From contig NZ_QEST01000162.1 in the NCBI RefSeq assembly GCF_003311645.1, positions 32,154 through 96,153 on the forward strand: a stretch of 64,000 bases of DNA, read 5' to 3'. This document shows, piece after piece, positions 26,612-36,203 of the stretch (its first letter is position 1; every line of letters starts with the position of its first letter). The DNA is from Streptomyces sp. PT12. GTDB taxonomy: Bacteria; Actinomycetota; Actinomycetes; Streptomycetales; Streptomycetaceae. Both the position numbers and the translations under genes were made by a program. The notes beneath the pieces were generated by a model. The model made no database searches, had not been told where the DNA came from, and was given only the letters and a program-made list of their open reading frames with translations.

Positions 26612-27445
26612 TCAGCGGCGGCGGCGCAGGGCGCGGGCCACGACGATGGCCGTCGCCACGGCGGCGGCCGCCGCGGGGGCCGCCCAGCGCAGCGTGGCCA
26701 CGGGGACCGACGTGCGGCCAGGGGCGGGCTCGGGGGCGTAACGGCCGCGCGGCGGCGCGTGGTCCACCTCCTCCGCGCTGCGCCCGATCATCGTGCGCCG
26801 CGCGAAGTCCGCCTCGGGCTCGGGAGCCTCCTCCTCGACTCCGGGGTCGAGCGTGGGCGGCGGGATGTCGAGGTCGGCGGGCTCCGCCGCGGAGTCGGGC
26901 GGGGGCGGGATGCCGGGGATGGCGCGTTCGTTGCCGTCGGGCTCGCCGATGCCGCCCGGCACCGGGGGCTCGCCCTCGGCGGCGGCCTCATCGGCGGCCG
27001 ACTCGGCGGCCAGCGCCACCTCGTCGGCGAGCGCCTCGGCGAAACGATCCAGTAGGCGCCGCCCCGCAGCCTCGCGCTGCTCGGGCTCGAACTCCTCGAT
27101 GCGGCCCTTGGCCTCCACCGCCCCGCCAAACGCGAGCACCGTCCCCGCGCCGTCATCGGAGGCCCTGGGCACGACGGTCAGCAGCAGCGTCGCCGAGCCG
27201 GTGCCGCGGGCCTCGTGGCCCTGCGCCTCGACCGCGTACCCCTCGCCGCGCGGGGTGACCGTGAGCCCGCCGCGATAGGTGAGGGACGAGGAGCCGATCC
27301 GCAGCCGCAGCCGCCCCGAAGGGGCCAGGGGGTCGCCCTCGGGGTCGAGCCTGAGCCCGGGCACGCAGCGGGCCGCCCGCTCGGGCTCGCCGAGCGCCCT
27401 CGCCACGGCGGCGATGTCACAGGGCAGGAAGACCTCGTGCTCCAT
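26612..27445 (-). CDS. SRPBCC/CoxG-like protein with C-terminal membrane anchor
   Basis: 277 aa from the ATG at 27445. The N-terminal part (MEHEVFLPCDIAAVARALGE, then RAARCVPGLRLDPEGD) is the CoxG/SRPBCC ligand-binding fold that accompanies carbon-monoxide-dehydrogenase-type systems, although none is visible here. A long acidic and Pro-rich linker (about 150-240) leads to a hydrophobic helix (TLRWAAPAAAAAVATAIVVA) and an RRRR tail. It is probably attached to the inner face of the membrane. The start has no Shine-Dalgarno but follows TAGGCT by seven bases. Confidence 0.82.
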   Translation of the reverse strand: MEHEVFLPCDIAAVARALGEPERAARCVPGLRLDPEGDPLAPSGRLRLRIGSSSLTYRGGLTVTPRGEGYAVEAQGHEARGTGSATLLLTVVPRASDDGAGTVLAFGGAVEAKGRIEEFEPEQREAAGRRLLDRFAEALADEVALAAESAADEAAAEGEPPVPGGIGEPDGNERAIPGIPPPPDSAAEPADLDIPPPTLDPGVEEEAPEPEADFARRTMIGRSAEEVDHAPPRGRYAPEPAPGRTSVPVATLRWAAPAAAAAVATAIVVARALRRRR

Positions 27446-27452
27446 GGCGCGG

Positions 27453-27458
27453 AGCCTA
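27453..27458 (-). promoter_or_regulatory. Candidate -10 box (TAGGCT) of the CoxG-like gene
   Basis: TAGGCT lies seven bases before the ATG on the minus strand, the leaderless pattern. Confidence 0.5.
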
Positions 27459-27658
27459 CCCATAGCCTGGCGCCTCAGGCATGCGGAAGCGCACTGCCTG
27501 AAGGCGGTCGAGCCGCACGGCCGACCCGGCACCTGTGCGGCCGGTTGGCCGGTGGTCCGTGAGATGGCGCGCACCCTTCGGGCGCGCCGTGGCACAAAGC
27601 CCGGATGAGCGCCGCACCGCCGAGACGGCCCGCTGCGGCACCAGGGAGGGTCGACCGC

Positions 27659-28465
27659 TTAGCGAACCTCCGGGCCGCCGCCCAGGCCATGGGCCTCCCG
27701 CGCCTCCCCCACCACCGCGTCCTCTGCGGCTCGCTCCAGCGGGCCCACCGCCGCCGCGCATACCACCAGCACGCCGATCACGGCGGCGTTCAGCAGGAAC
27801 AGGCGCCGCCTGGCACGCCGCGACAGGTCACCGCGGAAGAGCCACAGCACCACCACCGCCCCGGCCAGGGCGTTGACGACGCCGGTGCACAGCGCGGCGT
27901 TCAGCTGGCCGAGCAGCGGGAGCAGGATGAAGGGGAACGCCAGCCCGCCCAGCAGGGCCCCGACGTAGTCGGCCGCGGACAGGTCGGCCACGGCCCGGTC
28001 GGCGTCCTGCTCCCTGATGCGCTGGATCAGCGTCATCAGCAGCGGCATCTCGGCGCCGATCAGCACGCCGATAGCCAGCGAGCAGGCGACGAGCAGCGGC
28101 CGCGCGTCGCCGAAGAGCAGGAAGCACACGTGCAGCAGCGTCGCCGAGCAGCCGCCGACGAGGGCGAGCAGCGCCTCGATCAGCCCGAAGTTGACCGAGG
28201 GGCGCACCCGGAGCCGCTTGGCGCCCAGCGAGCCGATGCCCATGGCGAAGACCATGAGCGAGAGCACGACGGACGTGTAGGTGACGGTCTCCCCGACCAG
28301 GTAGTCCGCGAGGGCGATCAGCTCGAGCTCGTAGACCAGGCCGCAGGCGGCGCAGACGAAGACGGCGACGAGAACCAGAAAGCGCCCGATCCCCGCCGAC
28401 ACGGGGAGCCCTACGGCCGCCGGACGCGCGGCAGTTGGGCTCTCCGCTTCGGGCGTGTCGATCAT
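27659..28465 (-). CDS. Membrane half of a spermidine-synthase-like protein, catalytic domain absent
   Basis: 268 aa with about seven hydrophobic segments ([54 protein letters not shown] and others). This is the N-terminal membrane part of the long actinobacterial polyamine-aminopropyltransferase-like proteins, which normally continue into a soluble spermidine-synthase domain. Here the frame stops soon after [17 protein letters not shown] find no aminopropyltransferase motif in any minus frame up to the CoxG-like gene. It is either truncated or a stand-alone membrane domain. It overlaps DUF2617 as ATGA, so translation is probably coupled. Confidence 0.75.
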   Translation of the reverse strand: MIDTPEAESPTAARPAAVGLPVSAGIGRFLVLVAVFVCAACGLVYELELIALADYLVGETVTYTSVVLSLMVFAMGIGSLGAKRLRVRPSVNFGLIEALLALVGGCSATLLHVCFLLFGDARPLLVACSLAIGVLIGAEMPLLMTLIQRIREQDADRAVADLSAADYVGALLGGLAFPFILLPLLGQLNAALCTGVVNALAGAVVVLWLFRGDLSRRARRRLFLLNAAVIGVLVVCAAAVGPLERAAEDAVVGEAREAHGLGGGPEVR

Positions 28466-29034
28466 GAACCGAACGTTACGTCACGCCTCGGGTCCGTCCT
28501 GTCACCCACAGGAGTGTACTTTCGGTCGTCGGTCACCGCGGAGATCCGCGTTCTCGTGGTCACCAGGCGGAGTTCCTGGGGGTAGGAGTGCCAGGTCCGC
28601 CAGCGCACCTGGTCGTCCTTGCGCTGGGCGAGCAGCGCGGTGAAGGCGTTGGGCTCGCCGGGAAAGAGGGCCGCGAGGCCCTGCGGGTGCTCCGCGACGA
28701 GGGCGAGCAGCTCCTGGGCGCGGCCCGCGAACGAGCCGGCGCTCATGCTCTCGACGCGGGCGGCGAACTCGTACTCGAAGCTCCCCAGTCGCTTGGACAC
28801 CCCCAGCGGCAGGGGGGTGTTGCTGCCGGGGATGCAGGCGACGGTCTCCGAGCACGTGCCGTCGCGGCGGTCGAGCAGCACCTGGTGCGAGGCGCCGAGC
28901 ACCCGCAACTGCACGTGTGCGCCGTCGAGTCCGAGGTCGAGGGTGGCGAGCGACGGCAGCGGCTCCCGGCCCAGGGCCCAGGCGAGATCGCTCGCTCGCG
29001 TGTCGGTGAAGGCGGTGTGGATCGTGGTGAGCAT
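28462..29034 (-). CDS. DUF2617 family protein
   Basis: 190 aa from the ATG at 29034 with GGGAG upstream. Soluble; contains [20 protein letters not shown]-type strands and the [19 protein letters not shown] end typical of this actinobacterial family. The function is unknown. It is first in a two-gene unit with the spermidine-synthase-like membrane protein, a pairing I know from other Streptomyces; a link to polyamine metabolism would be inference. Confidence 0.78.
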   Translation of the reverse strand: MLTTIHTAFTDTRASDLAWALGREPLPSLATLDLGLDGAHVQLRVLGASHQVLLDRRDGTCSETVACIPGSNTPLPLGVSKRLGSFEYEFAARVESMSAGSFAGRAQELLALVAEHPQGLAALFPGEPNAFTALLAQRKDDQVRWRTWHSYPQELRLVTTRTRISAVTDDRKYTPVGDRTDPRRDVTFGS

Positions 29035-29404
29035 GGGTCGGCTCCCGCATGCGCGCAGTTGAGGGGCGGCGGGGCCGACCCTCCGGAGACAACGGGACCA
29101 CCGAATCACGTAACACGCCGCCGCCACAGCGTTTTTACCCAACTTGGCCAGGTTTCCATCCGGTCGGGGACAGGGTGGTCAGGTGTTCACCCGGGGGCCG
29201 CCCGCAATGCGAACACTTATGCCCGGTCAACGCGCGAAGACTCGCCAGAACGCCCCCTTACGCCCCGTTAAGAACCGAAATTCTGGTCACGGCTCTGCGT
29301 TCTTCACATCTCGGCTGCACAACGGTCACTGTGGCGCACTTGTTCCCGCACGCGTCTGTGAGGAAGCTCTCGGCAACTTCACACGAATCGGAAGGGCCCG
29401 GTAG
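29035..29404. other. Intergenic region between DUF2617 and the peptide-transport operon
   Basis: A 370-base divergent spacer, more AT-rich than its surroundings. It should hold promoters for both directions. I see no palindromic operator or hairpin that I can support, and no short gene with a credible start and codon bias. Confidence 0.6.
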
Positions 29405-31153
29405 ATGACGCGAATCGGCAGAACGTCGAGGCTCGTCGCGGCCATGCTGGGGGGCGTTCTCGTCCTCTCCGCGTGCGGTGGCGACGACGATGACGACGGC
29501 AGCGGCGAGGAGAACCAGAGCGGCGGCACCGGTGGCACCGTCACCTACGGAATGGCCCAGCCGTTCCAGGCATACAACAACACCACCGCGTCGGCCAACA
29601 CGGTGGCCAACGGCCAGGTGACGGAGCAGGTCATCTCCGGATTCTGGACGTTCGGCAACGAGGACGGCCAGCTGATAGAGAACACCGAGTTCGGGACGTT
29701 CGAGCGGACCAGCGAGGACCCGTTGACGGTGGATTACACCATCAACGAGGAAGCCGTGTGGTCCGACGGCGAGTCCATCGACTGCGACGACATCCTGCTG
29801 TGGTGGACCGCGCAGAGCGGCGCCATGGACGGGCTGTTCTCCGCGGTCGGCACGCAGGGCATCGAGGACACCACGAAGCCCGAGTGCGAGCCGGGCGACA
29901 AGGCGTTCCAGCTCGTCTACGACACGCCGTTCGCGGACTGGATCTACAACGGTCCCGGGCACGGCAACAACGCCATGCTGCCCGCGCACGTCGTGGCCGA
30001 GCAGGGCGGGCTGAGCTCCGAGGAGTTCCTCACGGCGCTCCGCGAGGACGACGCCGACGCGCTCGCGGAGGCGGCGGCGTTCTTCAACGAGGGCTGGTCC
30101 ATCGACGGCGCCCTGCCCGACCCGGCGCTGATCCCCTCGTCGGGCCCGTATGTCATCAGCGGCTACGAGCCCGAGCAGTCGGTCACCCTGACGCGCAACG
30201 AGAACTACTGGGGTGAGCCGGGCGCCGCGGACACGATCGTGTTCCGCACGATCGCCGAGGAGGAGCAGGTCGCGGCCCTCCAAAACGGCGAGGTGGACAT
30301 CATCGAGCCGCAGCCCACGGTGGACCTGGCGAACCAGATCACCGGCGCCTCTGGCATCGAGTCGCAGGTCGCCGAGGAGTACACCTACGAGCACCTCGAC
30401 TTCAACTTCAACGAGGGCCCGTTCTCCGACTCGCTCCCGCTGCGCCAGGCGTTCGCCCTGTGCGTGCCGCGCGAGACGCTGGTGACCAACCTGATCCAGC
30501 CGGTCGTCCCCGACGCCACCGTCAAGGACGTGCGGAACATCGCGCCCTGGGACCCGGGCTACGACATGGCGATCGAGGCGTCGTCCGACGCGCTCGCGGA
30601 GTTCGGCACCCAGGACATCGAGGCCGCCCGCGCGATCCTGGAGGCCGAGGACGCGATCGGCACCGAGATCACGCTCTCCACGCTGGACAACCAGCGGCGC
30701 AACGACGCGGGTCAGCTGATCACGGCCGCCTGTGAGGAGGCCGGGTTCGAGATCGAGTTCACCGCCGAGCTCGACTTCTTCGACAGCCGCCTGCCCGAGA
30801 ACCGCTGGGACGTCGCCATGTTCGCGTGGTCGGGCTCGCCCTCGGTCGCCGGCTGGAACTCCACCTACCGCACGGTCAGCGAGTGCTCCCCGACCGGCAA
30901 GGGCAACAACAACGGGTGCTACTCGAGCGAGGAGATGGACGCCCTGCTCGACGAGATCCTGGTGACCTCCGACCTGGACGAGATCAACCGGATCGCCGGT
31001 GAGGTCGAGGCCCTGGCGTGGGAGGACATGGTGACGATTCCGCTGTACCAGCACCCGGGCATCACCGCCTGGAACCCCGCTGTGCAGAACGTGCTGCCGA
31101 ACCCCTCGCAGAACGGCATCACGTGGAACGCCGACACCTGGTCGAGAAGCTGA
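29405..31153 (+). CDS. ABC transporter substrate-binding lipoprotein, peptide type (SBP family 5)
   Basis: 582 aa. The signal ends in a lipobox LSAC with Cys24, followed by an acidic run GGDDDDDGSGEEN, so it is anchored to the outside of the membrane. The mature part has family 5 features: GGTGGTVTYGMAQPFQAYNN, then FRTIAEEEQVAALQNGEVDI, and a C-terminal PLYQHPGITAWNPAVQNVLP. Expected to bind oligopeptides. It opens a five-gene importer. A hairpin 103 bases downstream may make its transcript more abundant than the permease genes. Confidence 0.93.
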   Translation: MTRIGRTSRLVAAMLGGVLVLSACGGDDDDDGSGEENQSGGTGGTVTYGMAQPFQAYNNTTASANTVANGQVTEQVISGFWTFGNEDGQLIENTEFGTFERTSEDPLTVDYTINEEAVWSDGESIDCDDILLWWTAQSGAMDGLFSAVGTQGIEDTTKPECEPGDKAFQLVYDTPFADWIYNGPGHGNNAMLPAHVVAEQGGLSSEEFLTALREDDADALAEAAAFFNEGWSIDGALPDPALIPSSGPYVISGYEPEQSVTLTRNENYWGEPGAADTIVFRTIAEEEQVAALQNGEVDIIEPQPTVDLANQITGASGIESQVAEEYTYEHLDFNFNEGPFSDSLPLRQAFALCVPRETLVTNLIQPVVPDATVKDVRNIAPWDPGYDMAIEASSDALAEFGTQDIEAARAILEAEDAIGTEITLSTLDNQRRNDAGQLITAACEEAGFEIEFTAELDFFDSRLPENRWDVAMFAWSGSPSVAGWNSTYRTVSECSPTGKGNNNGCYSSEEMDALLDEILVTSDLDEINRIAGEVEALAWEDMVTIPLYQHPGITAWNPAVQNVLPNPSQNGITWNADTWSRS

Positions 31154-31255
31154 CCGAAGGCGTGCCCAGGCCCGCCGAGCGGCGGGCCTGGCCGCCCATG
31201 GCTCAGGTCCACGGAACGGCAGAGCACCACTGAGCGCGGCATCGGCCGTGTCCAT

Positions 31256-31285
31256 GGGGCCGGGGGTCGCCAGACCCCCGGCCCC
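31256..31285 (+). terminator. Intra-operon hairpin after the substrate-binding gene
   Basis: A perfect 13-bp stem (GGGGCCGGGGGTC with its complement) around GCCA. It lies inside the 224-base gap between the binding protein and the first permease. It could attenuate transcription or stabilise the upstream mRNA. Confidence 0.65.
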
Positions 31286-31377
31286 GTCTGCTGTCGTCCG
31301 GGCCCGGCCCGTCCCCCCACCGACCCCTTCTCCCCCGCCCACCGCCCGAACCTCCCTGATTTCCCAGGAGTTGCGCC

Positions 31378-32889
31378 ATGCTCGCCTTCATCGTGCGGCG
31401 ACTCTTCGTCTCGATCTGGGTCTTCCTCATCGCCTCGGTAGTGATCTTCTTCCTGGCGGTCAACGTCCGTGACCCGTTGTCCGAGGCCCGGCAGCTGCCG
31501 GGGCCCGCGCAGGAGTCGGCCATCGCCGAGATCACCGAGCGGATGCACCTGGACGAGCCGACGATCGTCCGCTATTTCCTCTGGCTCGCCGACGTGCTCA
31601 CCGGCGACCTCGGCGTCAACCGGCAGGGCCAGGACGTCAACGCCATGCTGGAGGGCGCGTTCACCGCGACGCTCCAGCTCGTCACCGGCGCCACCGTGCT
31701 CGCCATCGTCGTCGGCATCACCATCGGCGTCGTCTCGGCGCTGCGGCAGTACACCGCGCTCGACCAGACGGTCACCTTCGTCGCGTTCATCTGCTTCTCG
31801 CTCCCGGTCTTCTGGATCGGCACGCTGCTCAAGCAGTTCCTCGCCCTCGACTTCAACGACTGGCTCGCGGACCCCACGATCTCGCCGGTGTTCATCGGCG
31901 GGATCTCGCTGCTGACGGGCATGGCGTGCGCGTCGCTCATCCTCGGCGACCGCAGGACGCGGCTGATCTCCTTCGCCGCCTCGGCCGCCGCCATGGCCGC
32001 GCTGCTCGCCGTGCTGTCCGCCACCGAGTGGTTCACCGACCCCGGGCTCGGCCCCGTCGTGGTCGCGCTCTCGGCCGCCGCTGGCGCCATCGGCTTCACG
32101 ACGCTGGTGCGCGGCCTTGAGTGGCAACGCCCGCTCCAGGCCGCCCTGATGACCGCGGGCGTCGGCGTGGTCGCCATGCTCGCCCTCGACCCGGTGCTCG
32201 ACGACCCGGACCTGCTGACCATCGGCGGCCTCGCCGTGCTGACGGCGGCCGTGAGCGCGGGCATCGGCTGGTACTGGGGCGGCGAGCTCTACCGGCAGGC
32301 CGCCATCCCCTCCGCCGTCCTCACCGGCCTGTTCACCGGCGCGGTCATCTTCACCGACCGCATGCTGATGAACTTCGACAACTACTCCGCCTCCGTCGGC
32401 GGCCGCCCCATCTCCACCGTGGGCGCGGAGACCCCCAACTACGAGGGCACCTTCTGGGAGAGCGGCCTCGACTCGTTCGGCCACCTGGCGCTGCCCACCC
32501 TGGCCCTGGTGCTGCTCTCGCTCGCGAGCTACACGCGTTACACGCGCGCCAGCATGCTCGAGGTCATGAACCAGGACTATGTCCGCACCGCGCGGGCCAA
32601 GGGCCTGAGCGAGCGGGCCGTGGTCACGCGGCACGTCGTGCGCAACGGCCTGATCCCCATCACCACCCTGGTCGCCTACGACATCGGCGCCATCCTCGGC
32701 GGCGCGGTGGTGACCGAGCAGGTCTTCGGCTGGTCGGCGATGGGCTCGCTGCTCTTCACCGGCATCGAGCAGGGCGACCCCATGCCGATCATGGCGTTCT
32801 TCCTGGTCACCGGTGGCGCGGTGGTCGTCTTCAACATGCTGGCCGACATCGCCTACGCGTTCGTCGACCCCCGCATCCGGCTGTCGTAG
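31378..32889 (+). CDS. Peptide ABC transporter permease (OppB/DppB type) with inserted membrane segment
   Basis: 503 aa, about 160-180 longer than a typical DppB. The N-terminus MLAFIVRRLFVSIWVFLIAS and the C-terminal EAA-like loop (YVRTARAKGLSERAVVTRHV) are standard. Between about residues 180 and 330 extra hydrophobic helices are inserted (ISLLTGMACASLILGD, GLGPVVVALSAAAGAIGF, and others) before the second half resumes near SGLDSFGHLALPTLALVLL. The insert has its own potential four or five helices. It pairs with the OppC-like protein after it. Confidence 0.9.
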   Translation: MLAFIVRRLFVSIWVFLIASVVIFFLAVNVRDPLSEARQLPGPAQESAIAEITERMHLDEPTIVRYFLWLADVLTGDLGVNRQGQDVNAMLEGAFTATLQLVTGATVLAIVVGITIGVVSALRQYTALDQTVTFVAFICFSLPVFWIGTLLKQFLALDFNDWLADPTISPVFIGGISLLTGMACASLILGDRRTRLISFAASAAAMAALLAVLSATEWFTDPGLGPVVVALSAAAGAIGFTTLVRGLEWQRPLQAALMTAGVGVVAMLALDPVLDDPDLLTIGGLAVLTAAVSAGIGWYWGGELYRQAAIPSAVLTGLFTGAVIFTDRMLMNFDNYSASVGGRPISTVGAETPNYEGTFWESGLDSFGHLALPTLALVLLSLASYTRYTRASMLEVMNQDYVRTARAKGLSERAVVTRHVVRNGLIPITTLVAYDIGAILGGAVVTEQVFGWSAMGSLLFTGIEQGDPMPIMAFFLVTGGAVVVFNMLADIAYAFVDPRIRLS

Positions 32890-32904
32890 AGGAGCTGACC
32901 GGTC

Positions 32905-33924
32905 ATGACACACAATCCGCCGGCGTCCGTGCTGAAGAAGGGCCCAGCCGACGAGGTGCCCCCGCAGCCGGGGGCGGCCGACGCCGCCCAGGGCATGGCC
33001 GTGGTGGCCCGCTCCCAGGGCCAGCTGGTCCGCCGCCGCTTCTTCCGGCACCGCGGCGCCCTGGCCGGGATACTCCTGCTGCTCTTCGTGGTGGCACTCT
33101 CGGTCACCTCGATCGGCGCGGGGCCGATACCCGGCTGGTGGGACAAGGACCCCACCACCACGGGCAACGTCGTGGGCAACGGCGACCCGACGCTCTCCGT
33201 GCTCCCCGGCTTCCTGGGCGGGGGCGGCGTCCACCTCGGCGAACACCCCTTCGGCCAGGACAACATAGGCCGCGACTACTTCGCCCTGACCATGCGCGGC
33301 ACCCAGGTGTCGCTCCTGATCGCCATCATCGTCGGCCTGGTCGCCACGTTCGTCGGCACCGTGATCGGCGCCGCGGCCGGGTACTTCCGCGGCTGGATCG
33401 AGGCCGTGCTGATGCGGATCACCGACGTGGTCATCGCCATCCCCACCCTGCTGATCGCGGGCCTGATCGGCGTGATCATCGCCGACAGCGGCGTGGTCCT
33501 GTTCGCCCTCTTCCTCGGCCTGGTGGCGTGGACGCAGATCGCCCGCCTGGTGCGCGGCGAGGTGCTTTCGCTGCGCGAGAAGGAGTTCGTGGAGGCGGCC
33601 CGCTCGGTCGGCACGTCGGCCCACCGGATCATCTTCAAGCACATCCTGCCGAACACGGTCGGCATCATCATCGTGGCCGCCACGCTCACGATCGCCAGCG
33701 CGGTGCTCCTCGAGTCGGCGCTCTCGTTCGTCGGCCTCGGCGTGCAGCCGCCCGACACGTCGCTCGGCAGGCTGATCACCGAGTACCGCAGCGCGCTGAC
33801 CGTCAGGCCCTGGCTGTTCTACTGGCCAGGGCTGTTCATCGTCGCCATCGCGCTCTCCGTGAACTTCATCGGCGACGGCCTGCGCGACGCCTTCGACCCC
33901 CGACAGACCCGGGTGCGTGACTGA
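32905..33924 (+). CDS. Peptide ABC transporter permease (OppC/DppC type)
   Basis: 339 aa. A cytoplasmic N-terminus with RSQGQLVRRRFFRHRGALAG leads to membrane helix 1 and a loop with HPFGQDNIGRDYFALTMRGT, the typical OppC motif. The EAA loop is LREKEFVEAARSVGTSAHRI. The last part (LSFVGLGVQPPDTSLGRLI) is conserved. It overlaps the next gene at its stop (TGATG). Should form the channel with the preceding permease. Confidence 0.94.
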   Translation: MTHNPPASVLKKGPADEVPPQPGAADAAQGMAVVARSQGQLVRRRFFRHRGALAGILLLLFVVALSVTSIGAGPIPGWWDKDPTTTGNVVGNGDPTLSVLPGFLGGGGVHLGEHPFGQDNIGRDYFALTMRGTQVSLLIAIIVGLVATFVGTVIGAAAGYFRGWIEAVLMRITDVVIAIPTLLIAGLIGVIIADSGVVLFALFLGLVAWTQIARLVRGEVLSLREKEFVEAARSVGTSAHRIIFKHILPNTVGIIIVAATLTIASAVLLESALSFVGLGVQPPDTSLGRLITEYRSALTVRPWLFYWPGLFIVAIALSVNFIGDGLRDAFDPRQTRVRD

Positions 33925-35057
33925 TGTCCCTTCCCCCTGCCACTCCCTCGGTGCCGTCGCCCTCATCGCCGCTCGACGCCGCGGTGACCGACGCCGCCGA
34001 AGAGGTCCACACCGCCAGGACGCTGGCCGACTCCAGGCCGCCCACGGACGAGGAGATCCTGACCGTCGAGAACCTGACGGTCGAATTCCCCACCGACGAC
34101 GGCCTGGTCAAGGCCGTCCGCGGCGTCGACTACACGCTGCACGCCCGCGAAGTGCTGGGCATCGTGGGCGAGTCGGGCTCGGGCAAGTCCGTCTCCTCAA
34201 TGGCCGTGATGGGCCTGCTGCCCAAGAACGCCCGGGTGCGCGGCTCCATCCGCTACCGCGGCCAGGACCTGCTGACGCTGCGCCCAAGGGAGCAGCGCTC
34301 GCTGCGCGGCCGCAAGATCGCCATGGTCTTCCAGGACCCGATGACGTCGCTCAACCCCGTCCGCAGCGTCGGCGACCAGCTCGCCGAGGCCGTGCTCGCC
34401 CACCAGCTCGTGCCGCGCAAGAAGGCGCTCGAACGGGCGCGGGAGATGCTTGAGCTGGTCGGCATCCCGCAGGCGGGCAAGCGGCTGCGGGCCTACCCCC
34501 ACGAGTTCTCCGGCGGGATGCGCCAGCGCGTGATGATCGCGATGGCCATCATCAACGACCCCGACATCATCATCGCCGACGAGCCCACCACCGCGCTCGA
34601 CGTGACCGTGCAGGCGCAGATCCTGGAGAAGCTTCTCGAGGTCAAGGACACGGTCAACGCCGCGATCCTGCTGATCACCCACGACCTGGGCGTCATCGCG
34701 GGCATGGCCCACCGCACGCTCGTGATGTACGCGGGCAAGCCCGTGGAGATCGGCGCGACGGACCAGGTGTTCTACGAGCCGCGCATGCCGTACACCGCCG
34801 GGCTGCTCGGCTCCATCCCTTCGCTCGAAGGCGAGCGCGACGAGCGCCTGCGGCCCATCGTCGGCACCCCGCCCTCGCTGATCCACCTGCCGAAGGGCTG
34901 CCCGTTCTCGCCGCGCTGCCCGCTGGCGAGCGACATCTGCCGGCAGGACGAACCCGCCATCGCCGACACGGGCGACGGGCACCACGCCGCCTGCCACCAC
35001 AGCGACAAGCTGGCCGAGGCGGCGGACGCCACCGCGTTCTTCAAGGAGGGCCGATGA
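33924..35057 (+). CDS. Peptide ABC transporter ATPase (OppD/DppD type)
   Basis: 377 aa. An N-terminal extension of about 45 residues precedes the ATPase ([13 protein letters not shown]). Walker [12 protein letters not shown], signature [12 protein letters not shown], Walker [17 protein letters not shown]-loop [11 protein letters not shown]. The C-terminal Cys-rich oligopeptide-transport domain has [20 protein letters not shown], which in some family members binds an Fe-S cluster. It overlaps the next gene as ATGA. Confidence 0.94.
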   Translation: MSLPPATPSVPSPSSPLDAAVTDAAEEVHTARTLADSRPPTDEEILTVENLTVEFPTDDGLVKAVRGVDYTLHAREVLGIVGESGSGKSVSSMAVMGLLPKNARVRGSIRYRGQDLLTLRPREQRSLRGRKIAMVFQDPMTSLNPVRSVGDQLAEAVLAHQLVPRKKALERAREMLELVGIPQAGKRLRAYPHEFSGGMRQRVMIAMAIINDPDIIIADEPTTALDVTVQAQILEKLLEVKDTVNAAILLITHDLGVIAGMAHRTLVMYAGKPVEIGATDQVFYEPRMPYTAGLLGSIPSLEGERDERLRPIVGTPPSLIHLPKGCPFSPRCPLASDICRQDEPAIADTGDGHHAACHHSDKLAEAADATAFFKEGR

Positions 35058-36106
35058 CCACGCCGAGCGAGCCGGGCGCGCTGGAGAAGGACGCGGCGGA
35101 CGGCGGATCCGACGAGCTGCTGAGCGTCTCCGACCTGGTCGTCAACTTCCCCGTCAGGGGCGGCGGCCTGATCCGCAGGATCACCGGGCAGGTCCAGGCC
35201 GTCAGCGGCGTCTCGTTCGGCGTCGGCCGGGGCGAGACCCTGGGCGTGGTGGGCGAGTCGGGCTGCGGCAAGTCCACCACGGGCCGGGCCGTGCTCCAGC
35301 TGATCAAGCCCACATCGGGCTCGGTCCGCTTCGAGGGCCGGGAGATCACCGCGCTCACCGGCAACGCGCTGCGCCAGGTGCAGCGCAGCGCGGGCATGGT
35401 CTTCCAGGACCCCTACGCGTCGCTCAACCCCAAGCTGCCGGTCAACGACATCATCGCCGAGCCGCTCAAGGTGGCGGGCCGCTGGCGTTCGGGCGGCAAG
35501 GAGCGGGTGGCCGAGCTGCTCAAGCTGGTCGGCCTGAGCCCCGAGCACGGCAACCGCTACCCGCACGAGTTCTCCGGCGGCCAGCGGCAGCGCATCGGCA
35601 TCGCCCGCGCGCTGGCCCTCGAGCCGCGGCTGCTCGTGCTCGACGAGCCGGTCTCGGCGCTCGACGTCTCCGTGCAGGCGGGCATCGTCAACCTGCTTGA
35701 GGACCTTCAGGACCGGCTCGGCGTCGCCTATGTCTTCATCGCGCACGACCTGTCGGTGGTCCGCCACATCTCCGACCGCGTCGCCGTGATGTACCTGGGC
35801 CGGATCGTGGAGACGGGCACGCGCGAGGACGTGTACGAGCGCCCTTCGCACCCGTACACGCAGGCGCTGCTCTCCGCCGCGCCGCTGGCCGATCCGAAGA
35901 AGGAGCGCGCCAGGAAGCGGACGGTGCTGACCGGGGACGTGCCGAGCCCGCTCGACCCGCCGAGCGGCTGCCGTTTCCGCACCCGGTGCTGGAAGGCGCG
36001 GGACATCTGCGCGACCGAGGTGCCCGAGCTGGTCGACCGCGGCTCGGGGCACCCGGTGGCGTGCCACTTCGCGGAGGACGAGGCGGTCATCCCGCAGACG
36101 GTGTAA
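35054..36106 (+). CDS. Peptide ABC transporter ATPase (OppF/DppF type)
   Basis: 350 aa, last gene of the importer. Walker [12 protein letters not shown], signature [12 protein letters not shown], Walker [15 protein letters not shown]-loop [11 protein letters not shown], and a C-terminal Cys motif [15 protein letters not shown]. Couples ATP hydrolysis to peptide uptake together with the OppD-like protein. A strong hairpin at 36112 follows its TAA. Confidence 0.95.
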   Translation: MTTPSEPGALEKDAADGGSDELLSVSDLVVNFPVRGGGLIRRITGQVQAVSGVSFGVGRGETLGVVGESGCGKSTTGRAVLQLIKPTSGSVRFEGREITALTGNALRQVQRSAGMVFQDPYASLNPKLPVNDIIAEPLKVAGRWRSGGKERVAELLKLVGLSPEHGNRYPHEFSGGQRQRIGIARALALEPRLLVLDEPVSALDVSVQAGIVNLLEDLQDRLGVAYVFIAHDLSVVRHISDRVAVMYLGRIVETGTREDVYERPSHPYTQALLSAAPLADPKKERARKRTVLTGDVPSPLDPPSGCRFRTRCWKARDICATEVPELVDRGSGHPVACHFAEDEAVIPQTV

Positions 36107-36111
36107 GAGCG

Positions 36112-36141
36112 CGGCCCCGGGCCCCCGTGCGCCCGGGGCCG
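36112..36141 (+). terminator. Terminator of the peptide importer operon
   Basis: CGGCCCCGGGC pairs perfectly with GCCCGGGGCCG across an eight-base loop, five bases after the final stop codon. Confidence 0.75.
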
Positions 36142-36144
36142 CCG

Positions 36145-36189
36145 TCTCGGCGGGCGCCCTCTCGGCGGGCGCCGTCTCGGCGGGCGCCT
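36145..36189. repeat. Three tandem 15-bp units
   Basis: Three copies of TCTCGGCGGGCGCCN directly follow the terminator and run into the 3' end of the SARP gene on the other strand. A fourth degenerate copy follows. Confidence 0.8.
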
Positions 36190-36203
36190 CCTCGGGCGTC
36201 CTC

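Noticed and set aside
30919-33966. 1015-residue minus-strand frame opposite the permease genes
   Set aside because: Antisense shadow, His/Arg/Asp-rich without a recognisable domain, while the plus strand has clear transporter proteins.
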